Positions 6,803 to 14,851 of a stretch of 64,000 bases of DNA are shown here, one piece after another. The translations under genes and the position numbers were made by a program. The notes below the pieces were generated by a model. That model saw only the letters and a program-made list of their open reading frames with translations. It searched no databases and was not told where the DNA came from. Source of the stretch: Roseburia hominis (GTDB taxonomy: Bacteria > Bacillota > Clostridia > Lachnospirales > Lachnospiraceae); the NCBI GenBank assembly GCA_040702975.1, contig CP159990.1:2604001-2668000 (forward strand). The letters run 5' to 3'. Within the stretch, counting starts at the first letter, position 1, and every line of letters begins with the position of its first letter.

Positions 6803-9628
6803 TTATCTCTGCAACATCCAATACAACATTCCCCCATACCCATTCATAAAACCAGGGTTCATTTTCTCCTGAGGCAAGAGCAGCATCTTTTTCCCAATTT
6901 TCCTCCTACCACTGATCATCCTTTCTTCCTCTATCCCATATTCCCGGATTTCTTTCTCTGCCATTTCCAGTATCCAAAGATTCCCGCATATCCCATGACA
7001 CAAGCTCCAGCTATCTCTTAGCCAGCACTCCTTCACTTTTTTATATGCTCGTAAAATGTCTCTTTCCATGTCTGATTTCATCTGTAAATCATTACAATCG
7101 TTCAACAGTTCCATGCACTTTAGCCTGGAAAACAGAATTCCAGCGGCTCCATGGCACCAGGCGACGCTGTCCTGATCCTGTTCGTCCTTTTCATCACATT
7201 TCCGAATATCTCTCCAATTATTCGTTTCCGGATCGTATAAGGACTCTTCATAGAGCAACACATCCTGCGCCATTTCTCTATATTTTTCTTTTCCGGTCAA
7301 ACGCCACAACGATACAACCGGAATCAATATTCCGCTGTTCCCGTGTGCCATCCCGGACATAGGCTCGAACGAATCACACACCCTCCAGCCAATTCCGTAC
7401 TGCATTTTAATCGACGCCGCACTAAGAAGTCCGATTGCCCGCTCAGCTTCTTTCAAATATCTTTCTTCAGCGGTGATTTCATAAAGCTTTATGAGCGCGG
7501 CCGCTGCCCCGGCATTTCCCGAGAGAAGATCATAATGATGATCCTCGTCTAACAATGCGATTACCACCTCCATATGCTTTCGCGCCTGCTCCAGATATGC
7601 TTCCTCACCGCTAAGCTCCAGCAAGATAAGGTACGCATACACGATGGAACTCTCGCCTTCATAAAGTCCTGTTTTTCTTGTCTGTAAATAATCTTCGGAT
7701 TGGTATACTAACGCTGTATAGTGAAAAAGCTGGTTTCGCAACACCTGATACATCTCCCTTATCTCAGCCCACTTTCTCTTGTCAGCAAGAGAATATACTA
7801 CAAGCAGCATTCCCGCCAGTCCGTCATATAAGTATGGATTCATATGGCTAAGATTCCACGTCGACTTTTTGGACGTGGAGAACCTGACCACCTCCCAGGA
7901 AACTTCTGTGTGATCCTTATTCCATATAGCGTTCTTCCATAAATGTTTTGTCAAATTTTCAATATATAACTCGATATTAACAACCTCTTTTGAGGACAAT
8001 CCATTCTTATCTTTCACGCAATACATCTTATTTCTGCAATTCTCTTTATTCTCACTGCCAAGTTCTAAAGACGCCTCAATATATTCACACTGATGCTTCA
8101 TATCGCCTATGCAAAGCTCAGATAGCCTCTGAACGACACATTCTCCGATTGTACATATAAGATAGCTGTTTTTTATGTTTTCTCCTTCTGAATAAAGTCC
8201 TGTATCATGACTCTTAACATAAAAATAAGGGATATCACCCCTAAGCAAAGAGGCGACCTCGCATTCTACGATGCATTTCTGATTTTCCTTTCTTCCCTTC
8301 CACAAAGAGCACAGGAATCTCTCTCTGTCGGTTTCATCCCGCATCAGATCCGGATGATAGGAAGCAGATAACAGCATAGTGTATCGCTGTGTATCGCATA
8401 GAATGATTCTGCTGTGAATTTCTTCCCATCCGTCTATGATTTTTAAAAGTTCAGTTTCGCCGCGCATTGCGGCGCAGTATGCCTTTATGTAACCTCTTAG
8501 GATTTCCTTTTTATAATGCGACGGCTCCATGAATTCTCCGTCTTTTTTAGCCAAATTTTTTGCCGGTTTAGAGAATCTTTTTTGGTAAGCGATACGCATA
8601 TCGGATGTGCCGCCATTTTCTATATACGGAAGTTCCACCGGATAGAGTTGTCCACCCTTGCCATTTAGCGCACATATATTGACGCCCTCTCCATATTTGT
8701 TCCAAACATAAACCGGCAGGAGACCCGACGCAAGAACTGACTGATTCAATCGGCGCCGAACCTCCTTCTCTACGCTTACTTCCGGCTGCGAATTGTTTAC
8801 CGAAAATATCGCCTCCAAATCAACCAGAACCGGGTATTCGCCTGCTGCAATTATATTCTCATAATGTAAATCTCTGGTTCCGAGTAAATATGTCAGGAAT
8901 ACATGTCCCCCTACCCTTTGATAATAATTCTTTATCTGTACTTCCAAACTGCAGTCACTCTGCACCACCACTTCGCACCAGCTATGATCCTTGTGGGAAA
9001 TAATCGGATACTCATACTGCGTAATCCCTGTTTCCTTAGTGAACCATCGCAAAAGTTCTCCATACACTTTTTCGTTTTTCATATCATGGGGTTTGTAGAA
9101 TATTTCATAACCATTATCCAGATAAACTTTAAGTACGACTTTCCCTTCGTGGTGTGAATCCGACACTTCACTTGAGATTTTAATTATTTTACCTGCCTTT
9201 TTTCCTTTACATAATACTCTTTCGATTTCTTCCTTTTCCTGTTGAAAATGATGGATGATTTCCAAAAAATAGTTGACTTGAAAAGTAATCTGCTCCTGCA
9301 CACAATGTTCAAGTACCGGAAATTCTTCGCATATTTTTTTGTAAAACTCTTCGCTTCCTACAATTCTTTCGCAAAAGTAAGTATATTCCTCGCGAGAATC
9401 CTTGCCTTGTAATTTGCCTTGTTCTTTGTACAGGTGCAGATAGGTAATCAGTATTCGTATGCAGATATTCTGTAGCTTGTTGGCCAATTGAGTGCGTAAG
9501 TTTTTGTTGATTTCTTGATTGATATACTCTTTCTCTTCTCCCGCTGATTCAAAGAATACTCTTAACGCCTTTTGAAAATATCGTTCATAAAATTGGGGGA
9601 AATATACCATTTTACCATTTTTATTCAT
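6803..9628 (-). CDS. lanM: Type II lanthipeptide synthetase LanM
   Basis: 941 residues from the ATG at 9628 (GAGGAG 9 bases upstream); an earlier in-frame start would run through the attenuator hairpin and is unlikely. Residues ~150-560 form the DUF4135 dehydratase domain, with the kinase-like catalytic patch GTRDLHYEN (~250-258) and VDLEAIF (~269-275). This domain phosphorylates and eliminates Ser/Thr of the precursor. The C-terminal ~360 residues are a LanC-like cyclase with GMAHGNSG and zinc ligands in AWCHGAAG (Cys) and SLCHGICG (Cys-His), which direct Cys addition to the dehydro residues. The length is normal and all key residues are present. It lies behind lanA and a hairpin; remnants of further lanM copies lie downstream. 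No LanT exporter/protease is visible in the window. Confidence 0.95.
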   Translation of the reverse strand: MNKNGKMVYFPQFYERYFQKALRVFFESAGEEKEYINQEINKNLRTQLANKLQNICIRILITYLHLYKEQGKLQGKDSREEYTYFCERIVGSEEFYKKICEEFPVLEHCVQEQITFQVNYFLEIIHHFQQEKEEIERVLCKGKKAGKIIKISSEVSDSHHEGKVVLKVYLDNGYEIFYKPHDMKNEKVYGELLRWFTKETGITQYEYPIISHKDHSWCEVVVQSDCSLEVQIKNYYQRVGGHVFLTYLLGTRDLHYENIIAAGEYPVLVDLEAIFSVNNSQPEVSVEKEVRRRLNQSVLASGLLPVYVWNKYGEGVNICALNGKGGQLYPVELPYIENGGTSDMRIAYQKRFSKPAKNLAKKDGEFMEPSHYKKEILRGYIKAYCAAMRGETELLKIIDGWEEIHSRIILCDTQRYTMLLSASYHPDLMRDETDRERFLCSLWKGRKENQKCIVECEVASLLRGDIPYFYVKSHDTGLYSEGENIKNSYLICTIGECVVQRLSELCIGDMKHQCEYIEASLELGSENKENCRNKMYCVKDKNGLSSKEVVNIELYIENLTKHLWKNAIWNKDHTEVSWEVVRFSTSKKSTWNLSHMNPYLYDGLAGMLLVVYSLADKRKWAEIREMYQVLRNQLFHYTALVYQSEDYLQTRKTGLYEGESSIVYAYLILLELSGEEAYLEQARKHMEVVIALLDEDHHYDLLSGNAGAAAALIKLYEITAEERYLKEAERAIGLLSAASIKMQYGIGWRVCDSFEPMSGMAHGNSGILIPVVSLWRLTGKEKYREMAQDVLLYEESLYDPETNNWRDIRKCDEKDEQDQDSVAWCHGAAGILFSRLKCMELLNDCNDLQMKSDMERDILRAYKKVKECWLRDSWSLCHGICGNLWILEMAEKEIREYGIEEERMISGRRKIGKKMLLLPQEKMNPGFMNGYGGMLYWMLQR

Positions 9629-9653
9629 TCTTAGTAACTCCTCAAATGTTTCA

Positions 9654-9690
9654 TATACCCAAAGGAATTGGAAAGAGTCCTTTGGGTATA
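9654..9690 (-). terminator. Attenuator hairpin between lanA and lanM
   Basis: A perfect 13-bp inverted repeat (TATACCCAAAGGA / TCCTTTGGGTATA) with an 11-base loop lies between the lanA stop and the lanM ribosome site. Hairpins here are usual in lanthipeptide operons and make precursor message more abundant than enzyme message by partial termination or 3'-end protection. Confidence 0.75.
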
Positions 9691-9723
9691 TTATCCCTAC
9701 TATCATTAATTTTAAGTTACAGC

Positions 9724-9873
9724 TTAGCAACAGATAATTGTGAAAAACGAAGTACAATTCATTGTAATAGTTATTTCTTTATCTACCGAATCGGAATTCG
9801 CATTCAGTTCATTTATCTCCTGTAGTTCTTTGTCGAGACTTCCTGCCCATTCTTTATATCTATCCATTTCCAT
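9724..9873 (-). CDS. lanA: Lanthipeptide precursor, lacticin 481/salivaricin A-like core
   Basis: 49 residues from the ATG at 9873 (AAAGGA ~10 bases upstream), overlapping the end of the kinase gene, so probably translationally coupled. The acidic leader (DKELQEINELNANSDSVDKE) is followed by a Cys/Ser/Thr-rich end, TITMNCTSFFTIICC. The TITxxC...CC pattern matches ring A and the Cys-Cys end of salivaricin A (TITDDCPNSVFVCC) and lacticin 481 (TISHEC...CC). Three Cys with five upstream Ser/Thr allow three rings. Odd points are the absence of a GG/GA/GS cleavage site before the core and a shorter segment between ring A and the end. The modified peptide would be an antibacterial or a signal. Confidence 0.85.
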   Translation of the reverse strand: MEMDRYKEWAGSLDKELQEINELNANSDSVDKEITITMNCTSFFTIICC

Positions 9874-11218
9874 TCTGTTCAATTTCCTTTCTACTATCAT
9901 TTTCAAAAAAGGTCAGTTCCATAATAAACACATTTTTCTGTGTATGATAAGAGAGAATACCTCCATATTTATCAACGATTCTCCTAACACTTTTTAATCC
10001 GTATCCATGTAATGATGGTTGTGATTTTGTTGTTATCAACCCACTCTCTCCATATTTGGGCATTTCATAAATACTATTCGCCACCGCCATGAATACCAGA
10101 TTCTGTTGTTTTTCTATTTTGATACGAATCTTTTTTTCTCCTTTTTGAACCTTTTCACAGGCCTCAATTGCATTATCTAAAAGATTTCCAAATAATATAC
10201 AACCTTCCCTGTCCTCAAACGGAAAAGAGATGTTGGGACTTACGTGGATCTGCATTTCCACCTTCTTCTGCTTTGCCTCTGCACTTTTTTGAGAAAACAC
10301 AAGATTCCACAGAGGATTCTGCAGCCACATTACATCCTTTGAATCAAAAAAACCCTCTTCCATTTTTTCCAGGTAATGATTTAATCTTACTAAATCACCT
10401 TCTTTCGCATAGTTCTTCAGTGCAACTATATCATGTTTTATATCATGAACCTGACAGCGATTTTGTTCTATTCCTTTTTTCAACTCTCCATATTCTTGAA
10501 GCAGCAAATTTTCCCGAAGCCGAATAATTTCATTCTCTTTTTGTTCTGTTTTGTATTTCATAAATAAAATCAGAAAGATGGCAATGATACTGAGCGTTCC
10601 TAAAAGCGAAATACTAAATTCCTTTTCTCTCAAAATACGATCGCCGTGAAACATATTTACAATATTATACTGGTACTGTCTTAATACAATTAATAAGAAA
10701 ATATTTACTATAAACAATATACGTCCATACTCCTGAACTTCTATTTGACCAATCCATTTTCCTTTTATCTCATATATCACACCAGCAATAAGTACTCTAG
10801 TACACACATAAATCACAATCTGCCACAAGGAATTTGGATAAATATATATCTTATATTCAAAGCTTTCCCGCAAAAAAATAATACTAATAAACGCAAAGAG
10901 AAAATCGACCAGCGCCACGCAGCTACAATAAAAAAGCACCCAATTAATAATGGTTCCTAAAAACTTTCGTACAATCAGACAAACACACATACTTAGTACA
11001 AAAACCTCATATACAAATACCAATTTTGAGAAAAAAACATAGTTTCGGTTAAACATTAAACCATGTCCTAAAAAAATAATACTGATTCCGATTATCCATT
11101 TATCTCTGGTTCGCAGCGCACTCTTTTCAATAATTATACTAAACAACATCTGGTAACAGAGCCACACCTCGAACATCCCAATTCCAAACAACAAACCGGA
11201 ATGTATGAACGTAGCCAT
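9860..11218 (-). CDS. lanK: Sensor histidine kinase, AgrC/HPK10 type
   Basis: 452 residues from the ATG at 11218, which overlaps the regulator stop by one base (TGATG) and has GGAGGG upstream. The first ~245 residues form 6-7 membrane helices. A coiled linker follows, then the H-box HDIKHDIVALKNY and a GHKL ATPase domain with the N-box NLLDNAIEAC and G-box HGYGLKSVRRIVDKYGG. This type senses peptide ligands outside the membrane and phosphorylates a LytTR regulator. It is the usual sensor of type II lantibiotic clusters (compare SalK). Its ligand here is likely the product of lanA, which overlaps its 3' end, giving autoinduction. Confidence 0.93.
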   Translation of the reverse strand: MATFIHSGLLFGIGMFEVWLCYQMLFSIIIEKSALRTRDKWIIGISIIFLGHGLMFNRNYVFFSKLVFVYEVFVLSMCVCLIVRKFLGTIINWVLFYCSCVALVDFLFAFISIIFLRESFEYKIYIYPNSLWQIVIYVCTRVLIAGVIYEIKGKWIGQIEVQEYGRILFIVNIFLLIVLRQYQYNIVNMFHGDRILREKEFSISLLGTLSIIAIFLILFMKYKTEQKENEIIRLRENLLLQEYGELKKGIEQNRCQVHDIKHDIVALKNYAKEGDLVRLNHYLEKMEEGFFDSKDVMWLQNPLWNLVFSQKSAEAKQKKVEMQIHVSPNISFPFEDREGCILFGNLLDNAIEACEKVQKGEKKIRIKIEKQQNLVFMAVANSIYEMPKYGESGLITTKSQPSLHGYGLKSVRRIVDKYGGILSYHTQKNVFIMELTFFENDSRKEIEQNGNG

Positions 11219-11937
11219 CAGCTTTCCCTCCAATACTTGTGAATATGCTGCTTTACTTTCCCGATACGCGTACGGCTTGTATATATGCATTCCCCGTCGT
11301 CCATAAATATTCTGTCATCCCACACTTTGACTACATGCCTTATATTAATAACAATTCCGCGTTCCACTAATATGAAATCATGATGGTTCAGTCTATGTAA
11401 TATCTGGTCCAGCGAATTCCGTTCCCGGTATTCTCCGTCAATCGTATTATACTTAACATATTTTTGTCCTTTTTCCTTACAAATGCTTATGATATCACGG
11501 TAATAAACGAGAGCGTTCTTCGTGGCCGTTCCTATGAGCGTGTACTTACGAATCTCCCGCTCCAGCTTTTCCAATAGCGGAATAAGAATCTCAGGAAGCC
11601 TTGTATCCATGCACTCCTTCATAATGTATTGATAGGCGTCTACCGTATAGCTTTCTACTGCATACTGGCTGTGTGAGGTCAGATAAATGAGGTATAGATG
11701 CGCGCACTTCTGCTTCGCAATCCTTCCAACCTCAATTCCATTTGTGCCGGGCAATTCAATGTCACACAGCAGAACGTCCCAACGATTTTCCTGATCAAGG
11801 GCGTCTATGAATTCCTCTCCCCCTTCAAAGCAAACGATTTCTACCTCTGGCTCTATCTTCTGGGCGGCCTTTCCGGCGAAAGAATACACGCGCTCCCGGA
11901 TTTCTTTATCATCATCAACAATTGCTATTTTTATCAT
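11218..11937 (-). CDS. lanR: LytTR-family response regulator
   Basis: 239 residues. The N-terminal receiver domain has IVDDD (acidic pocket), phospho-acceptor Asp in LLCDIELPG, and Thr/Lys positions in YLTSH and IMKE. The C-terminal LytTR DNA-binding domain (~140-235) includes ILHRLNHHDFILVERGIVINIRHV. LytTR proteins bind pairs of ~9-bp direct repeats spaced by about two helical turns. Exactly such a pair lies upstream of this operon at 12603-12634, so positive feedback on the operon is likely. The start overlaps the end of the upstream unknown gene. Confidence 0.93.
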   Translation of the reverse strand: MIKIAIVDDDKEIRERVYSFAGKAAQKIEPEVEIVCFEGGEEFIDALDQENRWDVLLCDIELPGTNGIEVGRIAKQKCAHLYLIYLTSHSQYAVESYTVDAYQYIMKECMDTRLPEILIPLLEKLEREIRKYTLIGTATKNALVYYRDIISICKEKGQKYVKYNTIDGEYRERNSLDQILHRLNHHDFILVERGIVINIRHVVKVWDDRIFMDDGECIYTSRTRIGKVKQHIHKYWRES

Positions 11938-12499
11938 ATGTTCCTCCCTCTAGTACATAATACCGGTTTTGATTCAGGTTCTGGAAAACAGCCCCCTCCT
12001 CGTCAATGTATAGCCGATATGTCTGATCCCACAGTTCCTTTTCTTCACACTGCGCTATCAGCTTCCCACAGTGATAACTGTAGATTCCTTTTTCGAGATG
12101 TGCCACTTTATCTACGATATCGTTTACAACATCATTAATCTTCATGGAATGCAAAACCGGATTCCACCCGCCCAACAAGTTGCGAACGTTCGTCTTACTC
12201 AGCTTTACCTTTTTGTAGATCCACCTTCTTGCCGGAAAGAGTTCCTCCCGTTCCTTGCCCAGGTGACTGAGTATGATACGAAATTCTTCCTCCCCCTCTT
12301 CGTAGGGGAACCCAAGGCCCAGATACGCATAGATATGCCAGACTGCTTTTTCCAGATACTCCTCTTTCCCGCTGCATTCATACATGTTCCTTAGCCAGAC
12401 CACGCTTTTGATTAATACCTTGTTGCTGGAAATCCTCAGCCCTTCCAGATTCCTTACTGCAATTTTGATACCTTCCACCTCAACCAGATCCATTAACAT
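11915..12499 (-). CDS. Unknown protein, first gene of the lanthipeptide regulatory operon
   Basis: 194 residues if started at the ATG at 12499 (MLMDLVEVEGIKIAVRNLEG). An open frame continues to 12703, but that part contains the presumed promoter and LytTR boxes, and its only start there is a TTG overlapping the miaB promoter. The protein looks soluble and helical (KSVVWLRNMYECSGKEEYLEKAVWH, quoted as pattern: Trp/Tyr-rich helices), with an HYCG-like Tyr-His-Cys-Gly near residue 150. I recognise no family. It overlaps lanR by 23 bases, so it is translated together with the two-component system and may modulate it or the modification enzyme. Confidence 0.6.
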   Translation of the reverse strand: MLMDLVEVEGIKIAVRNLEGLRISSNKVLIKSVVWLRNMYECSGKEEYLEKAVWHIYAYLGLGFPYEEGEEEFRIILSHLGKEREELFPARRWIYKKVKLSKTNVRNLLGGWNPVLHSMKINDVVNDIVDKVAHLEKGIYSYHCGKLIAQCEEKELWDQTYRLYIDEEGAVFQNLNQNRYYVLEGGTYDKNSNC

Positions 12500-12571
12500 T
12501 GTACTATATATCCCCTTATTTTTCTTATATAACCCGTCGTAAATTATGACCGCTATTCCTTCTACAGAACC

Positions 12572-12634
12572 ACTATAACATGAAAGCCGGCATTTCACAC
12601 GGTTTTGACCATGAAATATGGTTTTTTTGACCAT
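12572..12634 (-). promoter_or_regulatory. LytTR-type promoter of the lanthipeptide operon
   Basis: Two identical 10-mers TTTTGACCAT (plus-strand view) lie at 12603-12612 and 12625-12634, separated by 12 bases, i.e. 22 bases start to start. This is the spacing of AgrA/ComE/BlpR-type sites. On the minus strand they precede a -10 box TATAGT (12572-12577, with an upstream TG). There is no good -35, as expected for an activator-dependent promoter. Transcription would start near 12565 and read into the 11915-12499 gene. Confidence 0.6.
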
Positions 12635-12696
12635 CAATTCATGTAATCTCTTTTCTTTTACTTCTCTTCGAAAGCTCAATTGTGCAAATGTCGTAG

Positions 12697-12726
12697 TTGA
12701 CAAGCCTCTTTCCGTCTTATTATAAT
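12697..12726 (+). promoter_or_regulatory. Sigma-A promoter of miaB
   Basis: Consensus -35 TTGACA (12697-12702), an 18-base spacer and consensus -10 TATAAT (12721-12726), about 50 bases upstream of the miaB start. Confidence 0.8.
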
Positions 12727-12774
12727 AATCTTGGTTACAAAAGATAGAATAAATGGTTGAGAGGAAGAACGATT

Positions 12775-14262
12775 ATGATAGATATACGGAATGTTCCGCA
12801 GGAACAACTACACGAAATTGATCTTAACGCTGTAAATCTGGAGGTTCCGGCACCGGATACAGAACCGCAGCGCCAATATTATTTTATGGCTAAGGCGCGC
12901 AGCTATGTGAAAGCATTAGAGACAGAACTGGGGCGCCTCCCGAGATTTACTGTTACGACCTTCGGCTGTCAGATGAACGCCCGAGATTCAGAGAAACTGA
13001 CCGGCGTTCTGGAGCAGATCGGTTATGTGAAGGAAGCAAATGAAGACCTGGCAGATTTCATTATTTATAATACCTGCACGGTCCGTGAGAACGCCAATAC
13101 CAGAGTCTACGGGAGGCTTGGATATCTGGGAAGGCTGAAAAAGAAAAATCCGCATCTATTCATCGGTCTGTGCGGCTGTATGATGCAGGAGGCGGAAGAA
13201 ATCGAAAAGATTGAAAAAACCTACCGTTTCGTCGATCTGGTATTTGGCACCCACAATATCTACAAATTTGCGGAGCTTATCGTGAATCGATTTGAGTCAC
13301 AGAAGATGGTGGTAGATGTCTGGAAGGACACGGATCAGATTGTTGAAGACCTGCCAAGCGAGCGGAAATTCCCCTTTAAATCCGGCGTCAATATTATGTT
13401 CGGCTGCAATAATTTCTGCAGCTACTGTATCGTGCCCTATGTGAGAGGCCGGGAAAGAAGCCGTAACCCGAAGGATATTATCCGAGAGATCGAATCGCTG
13501 GCGGCGGACGGCGTAGTGGAAGTGATGCTTCTGGGACAGAATGTGAATTCTTACGGGAAGAATCTGGAGGAACCGATGACCTTTGCGCAGCTCCTTCAGG
13601 AGATTGAGAAAATTGATGGCATTGAGCGTATTCGGTTTATGACCTCCCATCCCAAAGACCTCTCTGATGAGCTGATTGATGTAATGGCAAAGTCTAAGAA
13701 GATCTGCCGTCATCTGCATCTGCCGGTACAGTCCGGAAGCAGCCGGATTCTGGAGAAGATGAACCGAAGATATACGAAGGAGCATTATCTGAATCTGGTG
13801 GAAAAACTAAGAGCAGCCGTACCGGATATCTCTCTTACCACGGACATTATCGTGGGATTCCCCGGCGAGACAGAGGAAGATTTCCAGGAGACGCTTGATG
13901 TAGTCAGAAAAGTGCGTTATGACAGTGCATTTACGTTTATTTACTCCAAGCGGACCGGCACTCCGGCTGCCGCCATGGAAAATCAGGTTCCTGACGATGT
14001 GGTAAAGGATCGGTTTGACCGGCTTCTCGCCGAGGTGCAGAGTATCGCATCGGAAGTATGTTCGGTCCATGAAGGAAAAGTGATGGACGTTCTGGTGGAG
14101 CACATAAATGAGCAGGATGACACCCTTGTGACCGGACGGATGAGCAACAATCTTCTGGTTCATTTCCCGGGTGATGAGAGCCTGATCGGGAAGATCGTAC
14201 CGGTACGTCTGACCCATGCCAAGGGGTTCTATTATATGGGGGAACTTGAAAACTTGCAGTAA
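12775..14262 (+). CDS. miaB: tRNA-2-methylthio-N6-dimethylallyladenosine synthase MiaB
   Basis: 495 residues from the ATG at 12775, which has AGAGGAAG 8 bases upstream (a TTG six codons earlier is rejected). It adds the 2-methylthio group to i6A37 of tRNAs that read UNN codons, using two 4Fe-4S clusters. The UPF0004 domain begins VTTFGCQMNARDSE with further Cys in NTCTVRENA and GLCGCMMQEAEE. The radical SAM cluster motif is CNNFCSYCIVP, and a C-terminal TRAM domain follows (HEGKVMDVLVEH...). Length and motif order are normal for the family. A strong sigma-A promoter lies in front. Confidence 0.97.
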   Translation: MIDIRNVPQEQLHEIDLNAVNLEVPAPDTEPQRQYYFMAKARSYVKALETELGRLPRFTVTTFGCQMNARDSEKLTGVLEQIGYVKEANEDLADFIIYNTCTVRENANTRVYGRLGYLGRLKKKNPHLFIGLCGCMMQEAEEIEKIEKTYRFVDLVFGTHNIYKFAELIVNRFESQKMVVDVWKDTDQIVEDLPSERKFPFKSGVNIMFGCNNFCSYCIVPYVRGRERSRNPKDIIREIESLAADGVVEVMLLGQNVNSYGKNLEEPMTFAQLLQEIEKIDGIERIRFMTSHPKDLSDELIDVMAKSKKICRHLHLPVQSGSSRILEKMNRRYTKEHYLNLVEKLRAAVPDISLTTDIIVGFPGETEEDFQETLDVVRKVRYDSAFTFIYSKRTGTPAAAMENQVPDDVVKDRFDRLLAEVQSIASEVCSVHEGKVMDVLVEHINEQDDTLVTGRMSNNLLVHFPGDESLIGKIVPVRLTHAKGFYYMGELENLQ

Positions 14263-14271
14263 TAAAAATAG

Positions 14272-14322
14272 AAAAATTGTCCACACTATGAAGAGATCAT
14301 CTGCATAGTGAGGGCAATTTTT
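14272..14322 (+). terminator. Hairpin after miaB that also spans the next gene's ribosome site
   Basis: The arms at 14272-14290 and 14304-14322 pair at 17 of 19 positions, ending in AATTTTT. It could terminate miaB transcription. However, the right arm contains the GTGAGGG ribosome site of the following gene, and the ATG at 14323 follows directly, so the hairpin could also hold back translation of that gene. Confidence 0.6.
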
Positions 14323-14772
14323 ATGGAAAAACAACACGTAAAGACGGCAGAACTCAGCCGGAAATGGAGTGAAATCTTGTTTATTGGGGCACTTGGGGGA
14401 AGTATCTATTACCTTCTGGAAATCGCGTTCAGAGGCTTCTCACACTGGAGCATGTTCGTGCTGGGCGGCCTGGCGTTACTTTTTTGCACTATGCAGGGAC
14501 AGCTGATGCACTGGAGCGAACCTTTATGGCTCCAGATTCTTCGCGCCGTTCTGTTCGTCACAGCGCTGGAATTTGCCACGGGGGTCATTGTCAACAAATG
14601 GCTTCATCTCGCCGTATGGGATTATAGCGATCAACCCCTGAATCTCTGGGGGCAGATCTGCGTTCCCTTTATGATTCTGTTTTCCGGACTGATCGCCATA
14701 GCGATTCCCATAGGAAGCGGGGCCGCATACCTCCTTTATCGGGAGGAAAAGCCGCGGTACTTTATTATATAA
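14323..14772 (+). CDS. CmpB-type (PF06541) membrane protein
   Basis: 149 residues from the ATG at 14323; a GTG at 14308 is an alternative. Four membrane helices are visible (around residues 18-38, 41-60, 71-92 and 112-140). The stretch EFATGVIVNKWLHLAVWDYSDQP with NLWGQICVPF matches the signature of the family annotated as putative ABC-transporter type IV/CmpB. The real function of that family is not known, and no ATPase gene lies next to it here. Confidence 0.8.
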   Translation: MEKQHVKTAELSRKWSEILFIGALGGSIYYLLEIAFRGFSHWSMFVLGGLALLFCTMQGQLMHWSEPLWLQILRAVLFVTALEFATGVIVNKWLHLAVWDYSDQPLNLWGQICVPFMILFSGLIAIAIPIGSGAAYLLYREEKPRYFII

Positions 14773-14851
14773 CCATTTCCTCCCAAACTGATAAAACATT
14801 TATTTCTGCAAGCAACAATCCAAATAGCCATGCAAGTATGGCTATTTGGTC

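Noticed and set aside
9629-9757. Longer LanM start upstream of 9628
   Set aside because: It would translate through the attenuator hairpin and overlap lanA; a good ribosome site precedes the ATG at 9628.
12500-12703. N-terminal extension of the 11915-12499 gene to a TTG at 12703
   Set aside because: The segment contains the LytTR repeats and -10 box, and the TTG overlaps the miaB -35 box, with a ribosome site only 1-2 bases away.
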